From: Massilia mucilaginosa | GTDB lineage: Bacteria; Pseudomonadota; Gammaproteobacteria; Burkholderiales; Burkholderiaceae_D | Direction: 5' to 3' | NCBI RefSeq assembly: GCF_011682145.1 | Contig: NZ_WHJH01000027.1 | Coordinates: forward strand, 1 to 64,000 | Length of the DNA: 64,000 nt | Shown here: piece by piece, positions 8,124-17,591 of the stretch | How the letters are laid out: the number at the start of each line of letters is the position of its first letter | Position numbering within the stretch: position 1 is the first letter of the stretch | Translations under genes and position numbers: made by a program | Notes under the pieces: model-generated | Seen by the model: the letters and a program-made list of their open reading frames with translations, nothing else | The model's database searches: none | What the model was told of the DNA's origin: nothing

Positions 8124-8912
8124 TCATGCCGATTGAATCTGCCGCAACTGTTCAAAGAAACAGACAGCCGCGCACGCGGCCACGTTGAGCGATTCGATCT
8201 GGCCCAGGTGCGGAATGACGACTTGATGGGTTGCCAAGGCCAGCAAATCGTGCGCCACGCCCTGCCCTTCGTGCCCGAGCAGCCAGGCCACCGGGCGCGC
8301 CAGGTCGACGTCGTACAGGCGCTGCTCGGCGTAGCCGCTGGTGGCCAGCACCGGAATCGCGGACGCCTTGACCAGTGCGGCCAGGTCGACGTTTTCGTGG
8401 ATGTCGACCACGAAGTGCGCACCCATGGCCGCGCGCAGCACCTTGGGCGACCAGCAGAAGGCCGTGCCGCTGCTGCAGTAAACCTGGGTGATGCCGGCCG
8501 CCGCCGCGCTGCGCAAAATCGAGCCGACGTTGCCCGGGTCTTGCAGGTTGTCCAGCAGGACCGCCGAGGCGGTGAGCACGCCCGGCGCGGCCAGCACCGG
8601 GGTGGCGATCAGGAACATCAGGCCGACGCCGTGTTCGACCTGGCTTAAAGCGTTGTACAGCGCGTCCGGCATGGCGGTGACATGCGCGCGTGCTGTTTCG
8701 CACTGCATGACGATGTCGGCCACTTCCGGATTGGCCAGCGCGCCTTCCGAGACGATGCAGTGCAGCGGCGCGCCGCGCAGCGCCAGGTACGACTGGCACA
8801 GGTGCACGCCGTCGAGCAGGGTCTGGCCGGCCTTGCGCCGCGCCTGCGAACTGCCGGCGAGGTGTTTCAGGTCCTTATAGAGCGGATTGTCGCGCGAGGT
8901 GATGGTTTTCAT
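8124..8912 (-). CDS. TrmH/SpoU-family RNA 2'-O-methyltransferase
   Basis: 262 residues. The three SPOUT motifs are clear: [19 protein letters not shown] (motif 1), GHEGQG (motif 2) and [18 protein letters not shown] (motif 3). An N-terminal SpoU substrate-binding region (about 5-75) precedes the knotted catalytic domain. Such enzymes use S-adenosylmethionine to methylate a ribose 2'-hydroxyl in rRNA or tRNA. The target nucleotide cannot be assigned. The start overlaps the rnhB stop as ATGA, extending the coupled lpx-rnhB chain. Confidence 0.88.
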   Translation of the reverse strand: MKTITSRDNPLYKDLKHLAGSSQARRKAGQTLLDGVHLCQSYLALRGAPLHCIVSEGALANPEVADIVMQCETARAHVTAMPDALYNALSQVEHGVGLMFLIATPVLAAPGVLTASAVLLDNLQDPGNVGSILRSAAAAGITQVYCSSGTAFCWSPKVLRAAMGAHFVVDIHENVDLAALVKASAIPVLATSGYAEQRLYDVDLARPVAWLLGHEGQGVAHDLLALATHQVVIPHLGQIESLNVAACAAVCFFEQLRQIQSA

Positions 8913-9595
8913 GCGGCCTCGCCAAAATCGAACGACATGTCCATGCCGACGATGGTGTTGGCCACCGATACCGGCAAGGTGGCGCGCACGGGCGCGAACG
9001 AGCGCCGGTGCACCGGGCAGGCACCGTGCTCGCGCAGGCGCGCCAGGTGCAGCGCGGTGCCGTAGCCCTTGTGCTGGTCGAAGCCGTACTGCGGATACAG
9101 TTCGTGCAGCGACACCAGGGCGGCGTCGCGCGCGGTCTTGGCCAGGATCGAGGCGGCCGAAATGGCGTGCACCTTGTCGTCGCCTTCAATAATCGGGTGG
9201 CAGCGCACCTGCATCACCGGGCTGCGGTTGCCATCGATGAGGGCGATGGTCGGCATGGTGGACAAGGCTTCCACCGCGCGCCGCATGGCCAGCATGGTGG
9301 CCTGCAAGATGTTGATGCTGTCGATTTCCTCGTGCGAGCATTCGGCAATCGCCCAGGCCAGCGCGTATTCCTTGATCTGCGGGGCCAGCGCTTCGCGCTT
9401 CTCGGCGCTGAGCTTCTTGGAGTCGCGCAGGCCCTCGATCGGGCGGTCCGGATGCAGGATCACGGCGGCGGCGAACACCGGGCCGGCCAGCGGGCCGCGC
9501 CCCGCTTCGTCGACGCCGCAGACGATATCGTCCGGCGTGAACGGATAGGCGTTCTTTTTCAGCCCCGGGTAGAAATTGACTTTTTTGGTTCTCAT
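8909..9595 (-). CDS. rnhB: Ribonuclease HII
   Basis: 228 residues. Motifs of RNase HII are in order: [14 protein letters not shown] (catalytic Asp-Glu), [17 protein letters not shown] (third acidic residue) and [10 protein letters not shown]. The enzyme cuts the RNA strand of RNA-DNA hybrids and single ribonucleotides misincorporated in DNA. An N-terminal extension of about 25 residues precedes the domain. The ATG overlaps the lpxB stop by ATGA and the stop overlaps the next start the same way. The lpxB-rnhB order is common in proteobacteria. Confidence 0.95.
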   Translation of the reverse strand: MRTKKVNFYPGLKKNAYPFTPDDIVCGVDEAGRGPLAGPVFAAAVILHPDRPIEGLRDSKKLSAEKREALAPQIKEYALAWAIAECSHEEIDSINILQATMLAMRRAVEALSTMPTIALIDGNRSPVMQVRCHPIIEGDDKVHAISAASILAKTARDAALVSLHELYPQYGFDQHKGYGTALHLARLREHGACPVHRRSFAPVRATLPVSVANTIVGMDMSFDFGEAA

Positions 9596-10794
9596 GATGA
9601 CTTCTTCGATGCCGCGATAACGCGCATGACGGCGGCCGCGCTTTCCTGCGCGCTGTTGCGCAGCAGGCTGTGGTGCATCTCGGTGAAGCGCTGCACCAGC
9701 AGCTTGCGGTTGGCCGCGTTGTTAAGTTGTTCCCACATGGCGTCGGCCAGTTTTTGCGGGGTGACATCGTGCTGCAGGATTTCCGGCACCAGGAATTCGC
9801 GCGCGAGGATGTTCGGCAGCCCGATCCACGGCTGGTAACCCATGTGGCGCATGATCTCGTACGAGGCACGCATGACTTTGTACGCAATGACCATCGGCTT
9901 CTTGAACAGCGCCACTTCCAGGGCCGCCGTGCCGGACGCCACCAGCACCGCGTCGGCGGCGGCAATCGCTTCGTGCGAGCGGCCGTCCAGCAGGTCGATG
10001 CGCACCGACTGCAAGCCGGCGTTGGCGATCAATTCGGTGAAGTACTGGCGCTGGCGCTGGCCCGCCATGGGCGCCACGAAACGCAGCTCCGGGTCGCGCG
10101 CGGCCAGCAGCTTGACCGCGCCCACAAACGGTTCGGCCAGGTATTTGAGTTCGCCCATGCGGCTGCCCGGCATGAGCGCGATCACGCGCGCATCGAGCGG
10201 CATGCCGAGCGCCGTGCGCGCCGCCGCCACGTCGGGCTCCGTGGGAATGAGCTCGGCCAGCGGATGGCCGATGTAGGTGCATGGCACGCCGGCCTTGCGG
10301 TAGATCTCTTCCTCGAACGGGAAAATCACCAGCATGTGCGAGACCGCCTTGATGATCTTCTTGATGCGCCCACCGCGCCAGGCCCAGATCTGCGGGCTGA
10401 CAAAGTGCACGGTCGGGATCCCGGATTCTTTGAGCTGCTGTTCGAGCCCGAGATTGAAGCCCGGGTAGTCGGCGCCGATGAACACGTCCGGACGCTCGGC
10501 CAGCAGGCGGTCGCGCAGCGTGTTCTGGATGCCCTTGATCTCGCGGTAGCGCGGAATGATTTCGAACAGGCCGCGCACGGTCAGGCGGTCCATCTCGATG
10601 TCCGACACGAAGCCTTGTTCGGCCATGCGCGGGCCGCCAATGCCGTGGAAGCGCGCGTCGGGAAGGAGCGGGCGCAGGCCGGCCAGCAGGCGCGCGGCGA
10701 GCATGTCGCCGGATACCTCGCCCGCTACCAGTGCAACAGACACCCCGGCCGAAGCGGCGCCGGCGCCCCGCCCTGAATCAGCGGACAATGCCAC
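9592..10794 (-). CDS. lpxB: Lipid-A-disaccharide synthase
   Basis: A GT19 glycosyltransferase joining UDP-2,3-diacylglucosamine and lipid X to form the lipid A disaccharide at the inner membrane. Family stretches include [17 protein letters not shown] at the N-terminus, [42 protein letters not shown] and [11 protein letters not shown] place the start at GTG 10794, inside the end of lpxA, giving 400 residues; a TTG two codons downstream is also possible. The longer frame to 10845 lies over lpxA and is not needed. Overlap with lpxA and with rnhB suggests translational coupling. Confidence 0.93.
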   Translation of the reverse strand: MALSADSGRGAGAASAGVSVALVAGEVSGDMLAARLLAGLRPLLPDARFHGIGGPRMAEQGFVSDIEMDRLTVRGLFEIIPRYREIKGIQNTLRDRLLAERPDVFIGADYPGFNLGLEQQLKESGIPTVHFVSPQIWAWRGGRIKKIIKAVSHMLVIFPFEEEIYRKAGVPCTYIGHPLAELIPTEPDVAAARTALGMPLDARVIALMPGSRMGELKYLAEPFVGAVKLLAARDPELRFVAPMAGQRQRQYFTELIANAGLQSVRIDLLDGRSHEAIAAADAVLVASGTAALEVALFKKPMVIAYKVMRASYEIMRHMGYQPWIGLPNILAREFLVPEILQHDVTPQKLADAMWEQLNNAANRKLLVQRFTEMHHSLLRNSAQESAAAVMRVIAASKKSS

Positions 10795-11566
10795 GGGACG
10801 CAGTCCCCAAAAATGCCAGCATGGCGCCGATATCAAGCGCGGCATCGGGCGATTCGTGCTGCTGGTCGACCAGGGCCGCCTTGGCTTCTTCGAGCGTCAT
10901 GCCGGAGCGGTAAATGAGCTTGTAGGCGGCGCGCACGCCGTCGATCTGCGGCCGGGTGAAGCCGCGCCGTTTCATGCCTTCGATGTTGACGCCGTGGGCG
11001 CTGGCCGGATTGCCCGAGACCAGCACGAACGGCGGCACATCCTGCGTGAGGCTGGTGTACATGCCGATAAAGGCATGCGCGCCGATCTTGCAGAACTGGT
11101 GCACGCCGGCGAAGCCGGACAGGATCGCCCAGTCGCCCACTTCCACGTGCCCGGCCAGCTGGGCGTTGTTCGAGAAAATCGTGTTGTTGCCGACCTGGCA
11201 GTCGTGCGCCAGGTGGCAGTAGGCCGAGATCCAGTTGTCGTGGCCCAGGCGGGTGACGCCTTCATCCTGCACGGTGCCGGTATTGAAGGTGCAGAATTCA
11301 CGCACCGTGTTGCGGTCGCCAACTATCAGGCGGGTTGGTTCGCCGTCCCATTTCTTGTCTTGCGGCGGTGCGCCGATCGACGAGAACTGGAAGAACTTGT
11401 TGTCCTTGCCGATCGTGGTGTGGCCTTCGATGACCACGTGCGGACCGACCACGGTGCCCGCGTCGATCGACACGTGCGGGCCGATGATCGAAAAGGCGCC
11501 GACGTCGACGCTGGAATCTAGCTGCGCGCGCGGGTCGACGATGGCGCTGGGATGGATCGTGGCCAT
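10778..11566 (-). CDS. lpxA: UDP-N-acetylglucosamine acyltransferase
   Basis: 262 residues with a left-handed beta-helix of hexapeptide repeats through about residue 190 and a helical C-terminus. CHLAHDCQVGNN carries the catalytic His. It transfers 3-hydroxyacyl from ACP to the 3-OH of UDP-GlcNAc, the first step of lipid A synthesis. ATG 11564-11566 lies immediately after the fabZ stop. Together with fabZ, lpxD and lpxB it forms the classical lipid A gene group. Confidence 0.95.
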   Translation of the reverse strand: MATIHPSAIVDPRAQLDSSVDVGAFSIIGPHVSIDAGTVVGPHVVIEGHTTIGKDNKFFQFSSIGAPPQDKKWDGEPTRLIVGDRNTVREFCTFNTGTVQDEGVTRLGHDNWISAYCHLAHDCQVGNNTIFSNNAQLAGHVEVGDWAILSGFAGVHQFCKIGAHAFIGMYTSLTQDVPPFVLVSGNPASAHGVNIEGMKRRGFTRPQIDGVRAAYKLIYRSGMTLEEAKAALVDQQHESPDAALDIGAMLAFLGTASRGIVR

Positions 11567-12067
11567 TTAGTTCCCCATCGGCTGGCTCGCGTCGCTCGCG
11601 CTGCGGATGGTGCACATCAGTTCCGCTTCGAGCGCGATGGCGCCGTCGACGCTGCCGACCGCCTTGTATTTCCAGATGCCGCGCGAGCAGCGAATGATCT
11701 CGATATCCATGCGCAGCTGGTCGCCGGGACCGACCGGGCGCTTGAAGCGCGCGTTGTCGATGCCGACAAAGTAGACGACCGAATTCGCATCGGGTTTCAC
11801 GCCGATCGACATGAACGACAAAATCGCCGCGGTCTGCGCCATCGCTTCGATCATCAAGACGCCCGGCATGACCGGCTTGTGCGGGAAATGGCCGTTGAAG
11901 AACTCTTCGTTGGCGGTGACGTTCTTGATCGCGCTGATCGACTTGTGCGCTTCCCAGTCCAGCACGCGGTCCACCAGCAGCATCGGATAGCGGTGCGGGA
12001 GGTATTCCTTGATCTGGCAGATGTCGAGGGTCTTGCCGGGTACGCCTTTGTTGTCGGTAATGGTCAT
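11567..12067 (-). CDS. fabZ: 3-hydroxyacyl-ACP dehydratase
   Basis: 166 residues, hot-dog fold. [17 protein letters not shown] and [20 protein letters not shown] carry the catalytic His and Glu. It dehydrates 3-hydroxyacyl-ACP in fatty acid elongation and competes with LpxA/LpxD for the same substrate, which fits its placement between lpxD and lpxA. The start is ATG 12065-12067, 7 bases after lpxD ends. About 15 extra N-terminal residues precede the conserved core. Confidence 0.95.
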   Translation of the reverse strand: MTITDNKGVPGKTLDICQIKEYLPHRYPMLLVDRVLDWEAHKSISAIKNVTANEEFFNGHFPHKPVMPGVLMIEAMAQTAAILSFMSIGVKPDANSVVYFVGIDNARFKRPVGPGDQLRMDIEIIRCSRGIWKYKAVGSVDGAIALEAELMCTIRSASDASQPMGN

Positions 12068-12074
12068 ATGTCTT

Positions 12075-13124
12075 CTATTTTTGTTCTGTGAGTGCCTTGA
12101 CGGCTTTTTCGAGCGCGCGGATTTTTTCGCGCATCGACGTCAGGTTGCGCAGCAGGACCGCGTTCTTTTCCCAGTCGCTGTTCTTGGCGATCGGGTAGAA
12201 GCCGGTGTACTGGCCCGCTTCCTTGATCGAGTTGGCCACCAGGCTGCCGGCGGTGACGTACACCTTGTCGACGATGGTGATGTGGCCCGAGACCATGGCC
12301 GCGCCGCCGAAGGTGCAGTACTTGCCGATGGTGGCGCTGCCGGCCACGCCGACGCAGCCGGCCATGGCGGTGTGCGCGCCGATGTGGCAGTTATGGCCGA
12401 TCTGGATCAGGTTGTCTAGCTTGACGCCGTCTTCGATGACGGTGTCGGCCATGGTGCCGCGATCGACCGTGGTGTTGGCGCCGATATCGACGTCGTCGCC
12501 GATCATCACGCGCCCGGTCTGCGGAATCTTGACGTACACGCCGCCTTCGTTGGCAAAGCCGAATCCGTCGGTGCCGATCACGGCGCCCGAATGGATGACG
12601 CCGCGCTTGCCGATCTGGCAGCGCGCATGGAAGGTGGCGTTCGCGAACAGGCGGGTGCCTTCGCCGATGACGGCGTCGCGTCCGACGAAGCTGCCGGCGT
12701 CGATGACGGCGTTGGCGCCAATCACGGCCCCTGCTTCGATGGTCACCTGCGGGCCGATATGCGCGCTCGGATCGACTTTGGCGCTCGGATGCACGCTCGC
12801 GCTGGGATCGATGCCGGCCGGCGCCGCGATCGCATCGAGCGAGGCGAAGTACTGGGCGGCGTAGGCGAAGTAGACGTGCGGGTTGTTGACGACGATGCGC
12901 GCGCCCGGAAAGGTCGCGCCGACCAATTCGTCGTCGGCGCTTGAGACGATCATTGCCGCCGCGCCGCTCTGCGCGGCCTGGGCCCGCAGTTTGCTGTTGC
13001 TGAGATAACTGATGTGCGAAACGCCTGCGTCAGCCAATGACGCGACACCGGATACCTCGGTATCCGGGTCGCCAATCAGCTGTCCTCCCAAGCGTTCGAC
13101 CAATTCACCTAGTCGAGTGCCCAT
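12075..13124 (-). CDS. lpxD: UDP-3-O-(3-hydroxyacyl)glucosamine N-acyltransferase
   Basis: 349 residues: an N-terminal uridine-binding domain (about 1-100, starting [20 protein letters not shown]), a hexapeptide-repeat beta-helix (about 105-310) with the catalytic His in IGHNCHIG, and a C-terminal helix ([17 protein letters not shown]). It adds the second acyl chain at the amine of the glucosamine. The spacer to skp upstream holds a long palindrome instead of the usual short gap. Confidence 0.95.
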   Translation of the reverse strand: MGTRLGELVERLGGQLIGDPDTEVSGVASLADAGVSHISYLSNSKLRAQAAQSGAAAMIVSSADDELVGATFPGARIVVNNPHVYFAYAAQYFASLDAIAAPAGIDPSASVHPSAKVDPSAHIGPQVTIEAGAVIGANAVIDAGSFVGRDAVIGEGTRLFANATFHARCQIGKRGVIHSGAVIGTDGFGFANEGGVYVKIPQTGRVMIGDDVDIGANTTVDRGTMADTVIEDGVKLDNLIQIGHNCHIGAHTAMAGCVGVAGSATIGKYCTFGGAAMVSGHITIVDKVYVTAGSLVANSIKEAGQYTGFYPIAKNSDWEKNAVLLRNLTSMREKIRALEKAVKALTEQK

Positions 13125-13142
13125 CTTCGATTCCTATCTTGT

Positions 13143-13266
13143 TGTGGGGACCTCGCTAAACCTACTGCGCGGCGCCATTTTCGCCCTGCGATGCTCACCG
13201 TACCTTCGTACGGCTGCGCTTCTCGGACGAAACTGACGCTGCTCGCTACGGTTTTTCGGGGTCCCA
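13143..13266. repeat. 124-bp imperfect palindrome (MITE-like) between skp and lpxD
   Basis: The two arms, 13143-13204 and 13205-13266, are imperfect inverted copies centred on CCGTAC-CTTC-GTACGG at 13197-13212. The plus-strand right tip GGTTTTTCGGGGTCCC matches the IS5 tip at 315-330 with one mismatch. The left tip GGGGACCTCG is identical to the reverse complement of that IS tip. No coding frame and no obvious target duplication are visible. Transcribed with the operon, it would fold into a long hairpin between skp and lpxD. Confidence 0.7.
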
Positions 13267-13276
13267 CTGTTTGAAT

Positions 13277-13792
13277 TTATTTGTCGAGCTGTTTCAGGAT
13301 CTTGTCCGTGATATCGATGCGCGGGCTGGTCCAGGCCGATTCCTGCAGCACGATATCGAGCTTTTCCTGCTCGGCGATCTGTTCGATCAGCTTGTACGCC
13401 TTTTGCGCGATGTTGGCGCGCTCTTCGCTTTTCCGCTGGATCAGGTCTTCGCGGAACTCGCGCTGGGTACGCTGCACGTCCTTTTCGAGGTCGAGCAGTT
13501 CGCGCGCGCGCCGCGTGCGCTCCAGTTCCGGCAGGGTCGGCGCGTCGGTCTCGAACTTCGCTTCCATCGACTTGAAGCGCGTCACGGTGTCCTGGATCGA
13601 CTTCTGGCGCTTGGAAAACTCGGCCTCGATCTTGGCGTCGGCGGCCTTGGCCAGCTTGGACTCGGTCATCAGGCGTTCGGTGAAAACGTAGCCAATCCTG
13701 CTCGGCGCGGTTTGCGCCTGGGCCAGCGAGCACGCGCACAAAGCCAGCAGGGCAAGATGCTTGGGCCAGGAGGCAGTCACAGTGTTCAACAT
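13277..13792 (-). CDS. skp: Periplasmic OMP chaperone Skp/OmpH
   Basis: Starts at ATG 13790-13792, which has GGAG at the right distance; the longer frame begins with TTG and lacks support. 171 residues: a signal peptide of about 25 residues ending near SLAQAQ, then a beta strand (SRIGYVFTERLM) and long charged coiled-coil helices (KRQKSIQDTVTRFKSMEAKF), closing with a C-terminal strand/helix. Skp trimers hold unfolded outer-membrane proteins on the way to BamA, whose gene lies 41 bases upstream. Confidence 0.92.
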   Translation of the reverse strand: MLNTVTASWPKHLALLALCACSLAQAQTAPSRIGYVFTERLMTESKLAKAADAKIEAEFSKRQKSIQDTVTRFKSMEAKFETDAPTLPELERTRRARELLDLEKDVQRTQREFREDLIQRKSEERANIAQKAYKLIEQIAEQEKLDIVLQESAWTSPRIDITDKILKQLDK

Positions 13793-13833
13793 AGTTCTCC
13801 GCAATCTAAAATGGAAACGGTCGCGTGATGCGA

Positions 13834-16167
13834 TCAGAAACCGGTACCCATCTGGAACTGGAAGCGTTCCAGGCGATCGCCAGGTTTCGCGTTCAAAGGC
13901 TTAGCATAACTCAACTTGAGCGGACCGACCGGCGAAATCCAGCTCACGCCCAGGCCTGCCGAGTAGCGCAGTTCGTTCAGGCGCATTTTCTGGTCTTCGC
14001 TGTAGACCTGGCCGGCATCGGCAAAGCCGAACCAGCGCAGGCTGCGGTCGGTACCGCTGCCCGGGAACGGCATCTGCAGTTCGGCATTGCCGATGATGCG
14101 CTTGGCGCCGCCGACGGCGTCGCCGTTGCGGTCGACCACGCCGAGCGACTGGCTCAGGTAACCGCGCACGGAACCGATGCCGCCGCCGTAGAAGTTCTTG
14201 AAGACCGGGTACGGGCTGCCCTTGATGCCCTGGCCGTAATCGAGTTCACCGCGCAGCGCCAGGGTGATCTTGTTGGTCAGTGGACGGTACCATTCCTGGT
14301 TGTAGATCGCGCGGTAGTATTTGGTGTCGCCAGCGAGGTCGAGTTCGATGTTGAAGCGCTGGTAGCGGCCCGCCGATGGCGTGATCGCGCTGTCGCGGCT
14401 GTCGCGCTGCCAGGCGGCGGTGAGCGGCAAGGCGTTGGTGGTGGCGGTGCCGATGCCGCTCTCGATGCCGGTGATCTGGCGCACGTAGTCCTGGTAGCGG
14501 GTCGGGCTGGTGATGTCGGTTTCGATGGTGGTGCGTTCCAGGCCGACGCCGAAATAGACGGTATCGGTTTCGGAGAACGGCACGCCGTAGTTGACGCGGC
14601 CACCGGTCTGCTTGACCTTGTAGGTACCCTGGTTCAGCGCCGGCGGATTGAGGGTGCGCAGGTACAGTTCGAACTGCTGCGACACGCCGTCTTCGGTGAA
14701 GTACGGATTCATGTGCGACAGCGCGATGGTGCGGCTGTAGTCGCTGGTGTTCAATTCCATGCCGACCGTGTTGCCGCTGCCGGCAAAGTTGGCCTGCTGG
14801 ATCGACGCCGTGAAGGTGAATTTTTCCGCCTGCGAGAACGAGCCGCCGATCAGGAAGTTACCGGTCGGTTTTTCGGTCACGGTCAGGTTGACGTCGACCT
14901 GGTCGGAAGTGCCCTGCGCTTCCGGCGTATCGATGGTCACTTCCTTGAAGTAGCCGAGGCGGTCGACGCGGTCGCGCGACATCTTGATCTTGTTGCCGTC
15001 GTACCAGGAGCCCTCGAACTGGCGGAACTCGCGCCGAATGACTTCGTCGCGCGTGGTGGTGTTGCCGGCGATGTTCATGCGGCGCACGTAGGCGCGCTTG
15101 CCCGGATCGACGAAGAAGGTAAACGCCACCTGGCGCTTTTCGCGGTCGATTTCGGGATTCGCATTGACGTTGGCGAAGGCGTAGCCGAAGGTGCCCATGC
15201 GGTCCGAAATGAGCTTGTTGCTCAAGGTGAGCAGGTCGCCCGAGTAGGTCTGGCCGGGGCGCAGGCGCACCAGTTCCTTGAGCTCGTCCTCGCGCCCGAA
15301 CATTTCGCCTTCGAGCTTGATGGCGGAGACGGTGTACTTCTCGCCTTCGGTGATGTTGATCGTCAGGTAGATGTCTTTTTTGTCGGGCGTGATCGAGACC
15401 TGGGTCGATTCGACGTTCGCTTCCAGGTAGCCGCGGTTCAGGTAGAACGATTTGATCGACTCGATGTCGCCGGTCAGCTTGGTCTTGGAATACTGGTCGG
15501 CCTTGGTGTACCAGGTGAACCAGCCGGAGGTGCCCAGTTGCAGCACTTCGCGCAGTTCCTTGTCCGAGAAGGTCTTGTTGCCGACGATGCTGATCTGCTT
15601 GATGCGCGCGACCTCGCCTTCGTCGACGTTGAACATGACGGTGACGCGATTGCGTTCGATCGGGGTCACGGTGGTGGTGATCTTGACGCCGTACAGGCCG
15701 TGCGACAGGTACTGGCGCTTGAGTTCCTGCTCGGCGCGGTCCACGGAGGCCTTGTCGAAAATCTTGGTTTCGCCGACGCCGATTTCTTTGAGCGCCTTGA
15801 CCAGCACGTCCTTTTCGAATTCCTTGGTGCCGGTGAAGTCGACGGTGGCGATCGCCGGCCGCTCTTCGACCAGCACGACCAGCACGCCCTTTTCTTCTTC
15901 CAGGCGCACGTCCTTGAAGAAGCCGGTCGCGTACAGGGCCTTGATGGCGGCGATGCTTTTCTCATCGTTGAACGTTTCGCCGACGCGCACCGGCAGGTAG
16001 CTGAACACGGTACCGGCTTCGGTACGCTGGATGCCCTCGACCCGGATATCCTTGACCACGAACGGATTTACTGCAAGGGCTGGTCCGGCGCACAGCGCCA
16101 GGACGGCAGCGCCGATTAAGCTGCGACGAAAGAAAGGCAAGGCAAAACGTTCAGAATTTAATTTCAT
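13834..16167 (-). CDS. bamA: Outer membrane protein assembly factor BamA
   Basis: 777 residues. Signal peptide to about 33 (FRRSLIGAAVLALCAGPALA), five POTRA domains (about 35-435, beginning FVVKDIRVEGIQRTEAGTVF), then a 16-strand barrel with the VRGY motif (SVRGYLSQSL) and a C-terminal aromatic signal ending FQMGTGF. It inserts beta-barrel proteins into the outer membrane. It follows rseP by 16 bases and precedes skp. No good Shine-Dalgarno precedes the ATG at 16165-16167, so translation may depend on upstream coupling. Confidence 0.96.
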   Translation of the reverse strand: MKLNSERFALPFFRRSLIGAAVLALCAGPALAVNPFVVKDIRVEGIQRTEAGTVFSYLPVRVGETFNDEKSIAAIKALYATGFFKDVRLEEEKGVLVVLVEERPAIATVDFTGTKEFEKDVLVKALKEIGVGETKIFDKASVDRAEQELKRQYLSHGLYGVKITTTVTPIERNRVTVMFNVDEGEVARIKQISIVGNKTFSDKELREVLQLGTSGWFTWYTKADQYSKTKLTGDIESIKSFYLNRGYLEANVESTQVSITPDKKDIYLTINITEGEKYTVSAIKLEGEMFGREDELKELVRLRPGQTYSGDLLTLSNKLISDRMGTFGYAFANVNANPEIDREKRQVAFTFFVDPGKRAYVRRMNIAGNTTTRDEVIRREFRQFEGSWYDGNKIKMSRDRVDRLGYFKEVTIDTPEAQGTSDQVDVNLTVTEKPTGNFLIGGSFSQAEKFTFTASIQQANFAGSGNTVGMELNTSDYSRTIALSHMNPYFTEDGVSQQFELYLRTLNPPALNQGTYKVKQTGGRVNYGVPFSETDTVYFGVGLERTTIETDITSPTRYQDYVRQITGIESGIGTATTNALPLTAAWQRDSRDSAITPSAGRYQRFNIELDLAGDTKYYRAIYNQEWYRPLTNKITLALRGELDYGQGIKGSPYPVFKNFYGGGIGSVRGYLSQSLGVVDRNGDAVGGAKRIIGNAELQMPFPGSGTDRSLRWFGFADAGQVYSEDQKMRLNELRYSAGLGVSWISPVGPLKLSYAKPLNAKPGDRLERFQFQMGTGF

Positions 16168-16183
16168 TGGGGTTATTCAATGG

Positions 16184-17578
16184 TCAATCGTTGGGACAAC
16201 GTACATATGTATTCGCGGAAGGCGTGGGCGCCGGTTGCACCAGGCGGTTCACGTCATTGAAGAGCGCCAGGGCCATCAGCATCACCAGGAACACGATGCC
16301 GGCGCGCTGCGCCAACTCGACTACACGGTCCGGCAGAGGGCGCCCGGTCAAAACTTCCAGCGAATAATACAGCAAAAGCCCACCGTCCAGAACCGGAATT
16401 GGTAACAGATTCATCACTCCAAGACTGACGCTGACGACGGCGATAAAGCTCAAAAATTCCATCGGACCCATGCGCGCGGTCTTGCCGGCGTAGTCGGCAA
16501 TCGTGACCACGCCGGTCAGATTGGTCAGCGAGACCTGCCCGGTCACCATCTTGCCGATCATTTTCAGGCTCATCACGCTTTGCTGCCAGGTGGTCGCCGC
16601 GCCGGCGGCAATCGCCTCGAGCGGGCCCAGGGTGACCTCGACCATCTCCGGCTGCGAGATGATCTGGGCATTGATGCGCGAGAGATTAGTGGCTTTATTC
16701 AGTTCCGGCGTGACCGCCAGGGTGAGCGTGCGGCCGGCGCGTTCGATGACGAATTCCATGGTGCGTCCGCACGCATTGCCGACCAGCTTCATCAGCACCG
16801 AGCCGTCCGGCACGGGTTTGCCGTCGATGCTGATCACGCGGTCGCCAGGCTGCATGCCGGCGCGCCCGGCCGGGCCTGCGGGATCGGGAATCTTGCCGAT
16901 GGAAACCGGGGTCAGGAAGACGGAAATGCCGAGTTCGCCGAGCAGGTCGCCTTCGACATTCTTCCCGGCCAGCGCAGCCGGCGGCAAGGTGGCGCTGTAG
17001 CGCGCCCCGCCCTGCTGGGCGACGTCGAGACGCACGCCGCCCTTGTCGAGCACGGCCTTCAGGGTTTCCCAGCGCAGCTCGGCGTAGGTGCTCACCGCTT
17101 CGCCGTTGACGGCCACGATGCGGTCGCCGCCGCGCAGGCCGGCCTGGTAAGCGGGCGTACTCGCTTCCATGCCGCGCACGCGGGTGCCGATTTCGTCCAT
17201 GCCCACCATATACAGGCTGCCGAAGACCGCAATCGCCAGCAGGAAATTGGCGACCGGACCGGCGGCCACGATGGCGATACGCTGCCAGACACTCTTGCGG
17301 GTGAACTCGCGCGCCTGGTCGGCTTCGGACGTGGCGCGGGTATCCGGATCGCGGTCGTCCAGCATGCGCACGTAGCCGCCCAGCGGCAGCATGGAAATGA
17401 CCCACTCGGTCTGGTCGGCGCCGAAACGGCGCGACCAGATCACCTTGCCGAAGCCGAGCGAAAAGCGCAGCACTTTCACGCCGCACAGGCGGGCCACCGT
17501 GTAGTGGCCCAGTTCATGGAAAATGATCAGCGGTCCCAGCGAACACAGGAACGCCAGGATGGTGGTGAGAAAGGTCAT
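16184..17578 (-). CDS. rseP: Site-2 intramembrane metalloprotease RseP
   Basis: 464 residues from ATG 17576-17578 (MTFLTTILAFLCSLGPLIIF). HELGH gives the zinc site in the first transmembrane helix. Two PDZ domains lie in the periplasmic loop (about 115-310, e.g. RVRGMEASTPAYQAGLRGGD and GDRVISIDGKPV), and MNLLPIPVLDGG is the C-terminal motif with the third ligand. RseP cleaves anti-sigma-E and remnant signal peptides. The dxr-rseP-bamA order is standard. The longer N-terminus to 17644 overlaps dxr and is unlikely. Confidence 0.95.
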   Translation of the reverse strand: MTFLTTILAFLCSLGPLIIFHELGHYTVARLCGVKVLRFSLGFGKVIWSRRFGADQTEWVISMLPLGGYVRMLDDRDPDTRATSEADQAREFTRKSVWQRIAIVAAGPVANFLLAIAVFGSLYMVGMDEIGTRVRGMEASTPAYQAGLRGGDRIVAVNGEAVSTYAELRWETLKAVLDKGGVRLDVAQQGGARYSATLPPAALAGKNVEGDLLGELGISVFLTPVSIGKIPDPAGPAGRAGMQPGDRVISIDGKPVPDGSVLMKLVGNACGRTMEFVIERAGRTLTLAVTPELNKATNLSRINAQIISQPEMVEVTLGPLEAIAAGAATTWQQSVMSLKMIGKMVTGQVSLTNLTGVVTIADYAGKTARMGPMEFLSFIAVVSVSLGVMNLLPIPVLDGGLLLYYSLEVLTGRPLPDRVVELAQRAGIVFLVMLMALALFNDVNRLVQPAPTPSANTYVRCPND

Positions 17579-17591
17579 CGGGTGGGCAGGT

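Noticed and set aside
10794-10845. Longer LpxB N-terminus
   Set aside because: Overlaps the lpxA C-terminal coding sequence without added family similarity; the GTG at 10794 suffices.
13825-16119. 764-residue plus-strand frame opposite bamA
   Set aside because: Antisense shadow of a certain gene; no signal or domain.
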